Assembly (NCBI GenBank): GCA_027924585.1 | Contig: BSBM01000600.1 | Location: forward strand, 16,568,501 to 16,632,500 | DNA: 64,000 nucleotides | Reading direction: 5' to 3' | DNA from: Larix kaempferi | Taxonomy: Eukaryota; Streptophyta; Pinopsida; Pinales; Pinaceae | Shown here: positions 57,591 to 64,000 of the stretch, piece after piece | How the letters are laid out: each line of letters begins with the position of its first letter | Position numbering within the stretch: position 1 is the first letter of the stretch | The notes under the pieces: model-generated | Seen by the model: only the letters and a program-made list of their open reading frames with translations | Databases searched by the model: none | What the model was told of the DNA's origin: nothing | Made by a program: the position numbers and the translations under genes

Positions 57591-59616
57591 AGTAAATGCT
57601 AGGTAACAATAACACAAACACGTTTAATAATGTGCACATGTTAATAATGCGTGCGCAAATTATTTTTTATTTAAAAATGCGCCCATGTTATGAATTCAAA
57701 CACATTTCAGATTTGAAAAAAGTTTGGCTTGAATGATTTTTTGCACTTTCGTGGTGGATGAGTTGTTTTCTTTGGTTTTTAGGTTTGGATTGTTAAACCT
57801 GTGGTTTGGGCCTGCAACTAACAAAACACATCCATTTTTTTCATTTCCCAATTTTTCAACCTCAAATCTACATATGCTAGAATGGTTTGTTGCTAATGAA
57901 ATTACACAAACTTATAGAGATTTATGTGTAGATTCCAAATACATATTTGTTTGAGGAAGACAATATTGTTTTATATTTTATATTTATTTTTATTTGGTCA
58001 TGTGCCAAATTTATAAAAACCATAGGTTTCTTATTTTCTTTGTAACTTTCGATCAGTTCACCTATTTTGAAAATGAAAAAGAAACCGCACAAGTGTAGAC
58101 GAAGACGTAGACACTAAAAAAAATTTCATTGATTGTTTTAAGATCCTCATAGCAGGGCCTAATGATCCACCTTCTCATTATGGGGCTTCACTGGCTTTCA
58201 TAATTTAAAAATTATATATAAAATTAACATTAAAAATTATGGAAACATAGTGCCACACAAGAACTGCCTATTAACTACAACCTCGCAATTGTTTTAAAAA
58301 AAATAGTGTTTATAGTAATTTTCCATAAATAAATGTTATATATTTTCAAATGTAACTTGATTGTCTACCTTTCATCCTTTTACACCATGGAGGATGACCA
58401 TTTATGGCATACATGTGGTTAATCTATTTGCTAGTGTATTTTTCCTTGTCTATGGTTATTCTACAGTATATTAGGCAATCTACCTAGTCATGTATTTTTA
58501 CTTGTCTATGGTTCAAATTTGGAGGGGGTAGGGTATGTACACCTCTATAGACTTTAGAAATTACATCACTTAGAGGAAGAGAGGGTCTCTTGTCCCACAA
58601 ACAAGGGGGTCTCATACACCAACTTGGTGTCTAGCTTAGTTGACCTTAAAAATAGATTATTATTATTATTATTATTATTAAACCCTCAACAATATTTTAT
58701 AATTTATTGGAACAATCTATTTATTCTAAGTTTTGAACTTTGTTGTGGGTTTTGGATTTTTTGGTAAAATCCAAATTTGGAAGTGTTTAAATTGTGTTTT
58801 TTAATCTATAAATAGATTTAGCATGCTCGAACACCCTATGGCACCCAAAAAAATTAGCCCGGATCCCTCTTGGTGCTTGATGCATTGAGTTTAAGATGGA
58901 TCTATGCCGATCCCTCTTGGTGCTTGATAGATTGAGTTTAAGATGGATCTATGCTGGTTAATTATTACATTTACATAGTTGAATCCAAACTATAAAAATC
59001 TAACTTAACAACCATAGACATTTTTTGGATTGCCTATTTGTTATTGTATTTTTACTTGTCAAATTTAATACCTACTAACTAAATATTATATCATTAAATT
59101 TGATGAATTAAACATTACTTGTGTTCCTTATAGGAGGTTATAGATTCAAATACAAATAGAGTAGGGTATGTACACCTCTATAGACTTTATGGGGTCCCTT
59201 GTCCCACAAACAAGAAGGTTTCATGTTTGGTTAACCTTAAAAGTATTATTATTATTAATATTTCATAAATATTTTGTAATCTATTTACTTATTAATTATA
59301 AATTATTACATTATTACTTTGACCTACTCAAATATAATACCCATCCAAACCATAAAAGTCTAACTAACTTCCTCGATACTCTCCAAGGTAATTAAAAATT
59401 TATTAACAACCATTACCATTTTTTGTATTGTTGTATTCTCAACGCATACTTATCTTCCATTTCGGAATATATGTATGTAAGAGATACAACATACTAAGAG
59501 GATAGTAAGTTGGGTTGTGCTTGAGGAGTTTCTTCTTTATTTTGAAAAGGAGGGTTTGTTTTGGCTGTAAGAAAGTGATTTGAATCAGTTTAGAATTTTC
59601 AGTACTTACTAGTGTA
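57591..59616. other. intergenic DNA with short repeats upstream of the Agenet gene
   Basis: AT-rich. It contains two related segments of about 150 bp (58515-58690 and 59145-59265: GTAGGGTATGTACACCTCTATAGACTTTA, CTTGTCCCACAAACAAG), an (ATT)n at 58658-58681, and a 47-bp tandem duplication at about 58862-58955 (CCCTCTTGGTGCTTGAT). A segment at 58745-58857 has an inverted partner at 61449-61550. The open frame 57733-57954 has no recognisable motif and I do not call it a gene. Confidence 0.5.
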
Positions 59617-60633
59617 ATGGCTCTGAAAGAAGGAATGCAAGTGGAGGCACGCTGCAACGAAGAAGGGTATAGAGGGGCTCTGAAGGAAGGAATGCAAGTG
59701 GAAGCACGCTGCAACGAAGAAGGGTATAGAAGGGCTTGGGTTGAGGGAATTGTGAGCAGTTTTGAAGAAGTTTGCAAAAGGTAATGGAAAGTCATTGGTG
59801 GAGGAGACGTCTACATGCATTATGAAAATTCATTGGTGAAAGTCTCTCTGGGTGATGTGAGACCCATTCCACCACATAGGCAGTTGCCTCTCCATTGCTT
59901 AGATGGAGTAGCAGTAGAAGCCAAGGAGATAGATTGCTGGTGGCCGGGCTTCATAGTCAAACAAGTTCAGTGTGACGGTGAAAAGCTTTGGTTGGTTTTT
60001 TTCCCTTACACGAAAGTCTTGACGGCATATCCTCTTCCACACTTACGTCCTGCTCAAGAATGGCGAGGAGGAAAGTGGATGATAGTGCTACCGGTTTGAT
60101 TTCTCAGTCCCCCTGTATATATCTTTAGATTTTGTATTATGTTTCTTCTCTAACCTGTTCGAATAAATGGTAAAGAAGGGTACTTCTTAAACCTATTTGA
60201 ATAAATGGTAAAAAAGGGTTTGACAAACTTGTATTGTAATCTAATTCAAGGAATATTCAACTATGTCATGCAGGAGAAAACCCTAAACATTGGGCAAGTA
60301 ATAAGGGTTCAGAGTGACCCGGAAACTCTGAATTCCAAGAACCACTGCGATCTATGCTGTAAAGGATGCCCTACAGAGAAGAAAATCCAAGATGTGAACA
60401 CCGAGGAGCCATCTTCTACAGGCTACAAGTCGAAAGCAACCCCTGTGTCCAGGGGTTCGCAGACGAGTTTTGAAGAACTGAAAAGTATCGAGCAGAAGCA
60501 GCAGGGTAGAGAAGCTCAAAATGCAAAAGAAACGGAAGTAATAGAAATAATAGAGATAGAAGAGCAGAACCAGGAGGGTAGAGAAGCTCAAAATGCAAAA
60601 GTAACGGAAGTAATAGAGATAGAAGATGACTAA
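59617..60633 (+). CDS. Agenet (Tudor-like) domain protein with C-terminal SUMO-interaction-like repeats; one in-frame stop
   Basis: I propose two exons: 59617-60093 and 60274-60633, joined in phase 0 (CCG|GTTTGA...CATGCAG|GAG), about 278 residues. Agenet repeat one is GMQVEARCNEEGYRRAWVEG...VYMHYENSLVKVSLGDVRPI. Repeat two is LDGVAVEAKEIDCWWPGFIV...WLVFFPYTKV...LRPAQEWRGGKW. These fit plant Agenet proteins, chromatin-linked readers. The first 19 residues (ALKEGMQVEARCNEEGYRG) are duplicated in tandem by a 57-bp repeat. TAA at 59782-59784 interrupts the frame (CKR-stop-WKVIGGGD); a normal-sized intron there would remove a conserved strand, so this may be a recent pseudogene or a start downstream. 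The C-terminus has two copies of GREAQNAK-x-TEVIEI with acidic flanks, the pattern of SUMO-interacting motifs. An AATAAA lies at 60726. Confidence 0.68.
60094..60273 (+). other. proposed intron of the Agenet gene
   Basis: 180 nt, AT-rich, GT at 60094 and CAG at 60271-60273, keeping phase 0. It holds a near-duplicate phrase (GAATAAATGGTAAAGAAGGG and GAATAAATGGTAAAAAAGGG, about 60160-60230). The donor context CCG|GTTTGA is weak, so the boundary is an inference. Confidence 0.45.
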
Positions 60634-60725
60634 TGACTGGAACAACCTTTATATTTTCATATATGGATCTCTAGCTTATTTGTTGTTTAAGTCAACAAAA
60701 CAGTATTATAGTAAACTCTCTGTTC

Positions 60726-60731
60726 AATAAA
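60726..60731 (+). terminator. candidate polyadenylation signal for the Agenet gene
   Basis: AATAAA 93 bases after the stop codon, in TTCAATAAATCC. Confidence 0.4.
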
Positions 60732-60734
60732 TCC

Positions 60735-62690
60735 TTCATGTTATTGAGCTCGGCATTGATATATTGTGATACTACACGCAGTAACTATACCGTGCATTAG
60801 TGTATTACACTATTGCACTCTAATGTTTTGTGTATTTTATAATTTAATTTATAATTCCGTTTGTAATTCTAATTTCGATGATGTTTGTATGCCTGTGATT
60901 TTGTTTTAGTTTGGAAGTTTTTTAGTTGACTTGCGAGCAGTTTTGAATGCCATGAAAATAAACAATGTATTTGGTTTTGGACAGAGTTAATTATTATTAT
61001 TTTAGTTGTTTAAGATGGAGTTAAATCAATATGTTTCAGTGTGATCTATTTATGACCATGTCATATTTAATGCTTTGAGACTAGGGATTGTTGGAATCAG
61101 TTCAATGCAGTATATTTATATATATTAATGTGAGTTAATTTAGGAGGATATCTGGTGAGGTTTAAATGTAGAAGCAATCAACTTTTTGGCTTGATTGACA
61201 GGAAACAACCTTATTATTAAAAAATAGGTTATTTATAATTTTGAATTATAATTTTTTTACATTACTGTATTATTTTTTTGGGAATTAAGGGTAGTTTAAG
61301 CTTTTATAGGAAAACCCCACCTCACTACAAAAATATTTAAATTTACAATTTATTAAATATTCATATTTTCCATCTAAATTTGTTCTATTCTGGTTGGAAA
61401 TTTTTAAAAAATCTTAGAATCACATATATTAGCTATAGAAATTACATAATTTGGGTGCCATGGGGTATTTGAGGGTGCTGAATCTATTCATAGATTTAAA
61501 AATCCATTTTAAACACTTAGAAATTTAGATTTTACTAAAAAAATAAACTACTCCATATTTAAATTTACTATACATTAGTAAATAAACTAATTCAGAATCC
61601 ATTTAATATTTTGATAGAGTCTATTTAATATATTTTTTTTCAATGGAGTTGCTACGTCCACCACCGATTTGACCCTGAGATGAGCTAACCCATCGGCTTA
61701 GTCTATTTAATATTTTATATAGAAAATTGTAAATTTAAATATATAGTAAATTGTAAATATAAATATTTAGGTAATAATGCATAATCATGAGTTTACTCCT
61801 TGCTCAAGGTCACTCGTTCGAATCCTCATCTAAAATGATGAGTTTTTGTAAATGGTATCAATCAGTGAGTCAAGTGAGCCAAAATAAGGGTAAGAATAGC
61901 TAAAATCTATCTTAAAACCGGATAGAGATCCAATTTCTTGAGGTGTAGTGTAAATTTGATCCATCTTGGTACTTATGGAGGTTTTAATTTTTTATTTTAT
62001 GAGTGGATATGGATTTTTTTAATTACTTTTCATTTGGATTTAATTTTTTAATGAGTAGACATGACTTTTTTTAATTATTTTTTATTTTTGTAACATAACA
62101 TCTTCCTCATTTTTTAATTTTTTTTTATTTGCTAACATGAAAACGTTGCTTTAAATAACTTGACAAATGTGACATCTCCCCTAGGTTATAAAAAATAACA
62201 CATAATAATATTAGATAATAAAGAGTAGATGTTTATACTACAACATAAACGAATGAGAGAATAAAATTGAATATAAAAAAAATGTGAATGGACTAACATA
62301 ATAAAACATAAGTTAGAAATACTAATATCATTAAATTTTTATTATTTATCAAAAGAAGGATTGGTTTATATTAAAATGTAAATTAGGGGTTGGAAGTTGA
62401 GAAATAGGGTACTTAATGTAATAATATAAACCATGAAAAATGGCTCGAGGAGAATGTTTAAAAATGTAATAATATAAACTATGAAAAATGGTCGAGGAGA
62501 ATGTTTAAAAATGTAATAATATAATTTAAGAAGTACATCTTAGATAAAAATTGTCCCTATAATGGTTCAATGCATCATATTTATAGCCTTAGAAATGTTG
62601 GCAATATCATGTTAATGGGGGAATTTAATGATTGAACCTTGAGTAACCAAACTATTCTTTTAAGCAACTAATCAAACCCTAATTATCTAT
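60735..62690. other. intergenic DNA with possible SINE-like fragments
   Basis: AT-rich. At about 61811-61825, CTCGTTCGAATCCTC resembles a tRNA-type B box. On the minus strand GGTTAGCTCATCTCAGGGTC (about 61690-61670) followed by AAATCGG is another weak match. No A box or tail is clear, so SINE assignment is tentative. The inverted partner of 58745-58857 lies at 61449-61550. TGTGACATCTCCCC at 62169 resembles an LTR start but no partner is present. Confidence 0.35.
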
Positions 62691-63450
62691 GTTTAGACAA
62701 AGACCTTGCTTCAACTAGCAGGTACGGTAGAAGCTCAAGATATAAGCGAAAATCTATTTGTCTCAGAGTTAATCAAGCTTTGTAGTGCTCAAGATATTAT
62801 AATATTCAATGGCCTAAAGGAGTGGACAAATTCGAGTAGGATGACTTGCATTCATGCTCTTGGAAGTAGTGTGGCCGATTATGTCTTTTCTTATATCCCT
62901 GTGCACAACGGAATAATAAATTTTGAGATATTAAATGACCGCGAGCTTGATTCATATCACTGACCTTTAATTATAACCCTCATTCTTGCTACACATATTG
63001 AGCCCATAGAGGAAAATTCTCAAAGTAAAAAACACTTGGTCTTTGATAGAAATAATATGATTGTCTTTCCAAAATATTTAATAAAGAATTTATTCCCTCT
63101 TTCTGATAAGGCCAATATAGAAGACTTCTATCATAATTTCACTACTTTCCTCTCTTTTTCCATCAACAAGTTCTCTCTTGAAATTTATAGTAAAAAGGAG
63201 AACACAAGAACTAACCTCTGGTATGATAATGATTGTAAGCATGTGTGTAGATAAATTAGGGAAGATACTAATGAGACCATGATAACCGACAAGATAAAGA
63301 ACTAATTAAAATAAAAAGTCCCAGTGCATAAATAAAATACAGGAAAAACTTTTATACTTATCTAAGACGGATCCTAAGAAATTTTGGAGGCAAAAAGATT
63401 TTTTAACAACCTAGAACTCATATCTTAAAATGCTTTACAAGATCTCAGAT
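62690..63450 (+). pseudogene. LINE ORF2 relic (end of endonuclease domain and linker)
   Basis: One frame runs through 62706-62963 and 63036-63254. ENLFVSELIKLCSAQDIIIF and ALGSSVADYVFSYIPVHNG have the spacing of the C-terminal apurinic-endonuclease fold of LINEs (G-x-S-x-x-D-Y-V followed by I-x-x-F). RELDSYH-stop-PL stands where S-D-H-x-P-L is expected. Downstream, NLWYDNDCKHVCR matches the W-[FY]-D-x-x-C linker before reverse transcriptase, and EILEAKRFFNNLE the K-x-F-W-like step. Stops increase after 63250 and no reverse transcriptase core is reached. Subfamily unknown. Confidence 0.6.
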
Positions 63451-64000
63451 GGATAACATTCCAACCCTCCTTACAACTAAGCAAGAAATTCATTCATCTA
63501 GAACAATTAGGAAAATAAGGACTTTAATATATAAAATATACTAAATAAATTAGGTATGATCATAAAGAATTTTAAACAAAATATGCACAATTAATCTTGC
63601 ATAATTCTCATGTTAGATAAACCGAGTATACAAACATTTTAAACCAAAACTAGTTTTAATAATAAATAAAACCTTTCAATCTACAAAATAAACAATTTAA
63701 TCATACACCTAAGGTAGCCAATCAGTAGAGTTAAAATACCAAGGTGTTAGTCTCATTAATACATAATATAAGAAAAGATCATTAATAACCATATTATAAA
63801 TCCATAGCAGTCCTATTATATTCAACAACTAATTCCAAGGTGAAATAACAAATAAACAGAGTTAGAATACTTATGAGCTTTTAAACTTCCAACTGTTTAG
63901 GGAACATCCACGTTCCTCATAACCTTAGAAATTGAAGTTCCTTGTTCATTCCACGGGTCACCCTTGATCCAGACCAAGCATACCAGAGAAGAGAGACTTA
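63451..64000. other. intergenic DNA, no gene seen
   Basis: AT-rich with no supported frame or repeat. It could contain further decayed LINE sequence that I cannot read. Confidence 0.4.

Noticed and set aside
57733-57954. 73-codon + frame
   Set aside because: No motif, no flanking exon signals; within chance expectation for this AT-rich region.
61780-61830. tRNA gene or SINE at GTTCGAATCC
   Set aside because: A B box-like word alone. No A box at proper distance, no cloverleaf, no poly-A or T terminator found.
62169-62182. LTR start TGTGACATCTCCCC
   Set aside because: No matching second copy, primer site or LTR end within the window.

Overview
This is nuclear DNA of a seed plant. It is AT-rich and intron-bearing, dominated by plant-type Ty1/copia and Ty3/gypsy LTR retrotransposons, with a plant-specific Agenet (Tudor-like) gene near the right end. 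The retrotransposon families, long non-autonomous elements and sparse genes look gymnosperm-like to me, possibly conifer, but that is recall, not something the sequence proves. There is no sign of bacterial, organellar or viral genome organisation, no CRISPR array and no convincing tRNA or rRNA gene.

Layout. 1-7.1 kb: a 2.7-kb non-autonomous LTR element with a coiled-coil gag-like relic (1118-3854), a CpG-motif-rich repeat patch, and a decayed multi-exon gene (about 5187-6500). 7.1-13.8 kb: a complete but decayed copia element with perfect target duplication and an 88-bp tandem repeat before its 3' LTR. 13.8-18.3 kb: gene-poor DNA with two minus-strand coding relics; the larger keeps one reading frame for about 1.2 kb. 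18.5-57.6 kb: a GA/G-rich low-complexity and satellite tract split by a 35.5-kb nested retrotransposon block. The outer element is a Ty3/gypsy element (19307-54782, + strand). Into it have inserted: a foldback sequence (about 20.5-20.9 kb); a non-autonomous element with 2-kb LTRs and an 830-codon reading frame (21694-28458); a copia relic rearranged into palindromes (32912-34334); a Tat-like element with gag and protease but no recognisable polymerase (37441-47357, minus strand); and a very young copia (49202-54227, minus strand) sitting inside the outer element's 3' LTR. Removing the inserts leaves an outer element of about 12 kb. 57.6-64 kb: intergenic DNA, the Agenet gene (59617-60633) and a LINE relic (about 62.7-63.45 kb).

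The retroelements are connected by insertion order: each guest interrupts a reading frame or LTR of its host, and LTR divergence by eye falls in the order expected (outer gypsy most diverged, LTR-nested copia only two substitutions). Most premature stops in the older reading frames look like C-to-T changes at CAG, CAA, CGA or TGG codons, as expected of methylated, silenced plant transposons. The only likely host gene with most of its structure intact is the Agenet gene, and it carries one in-frame stop.
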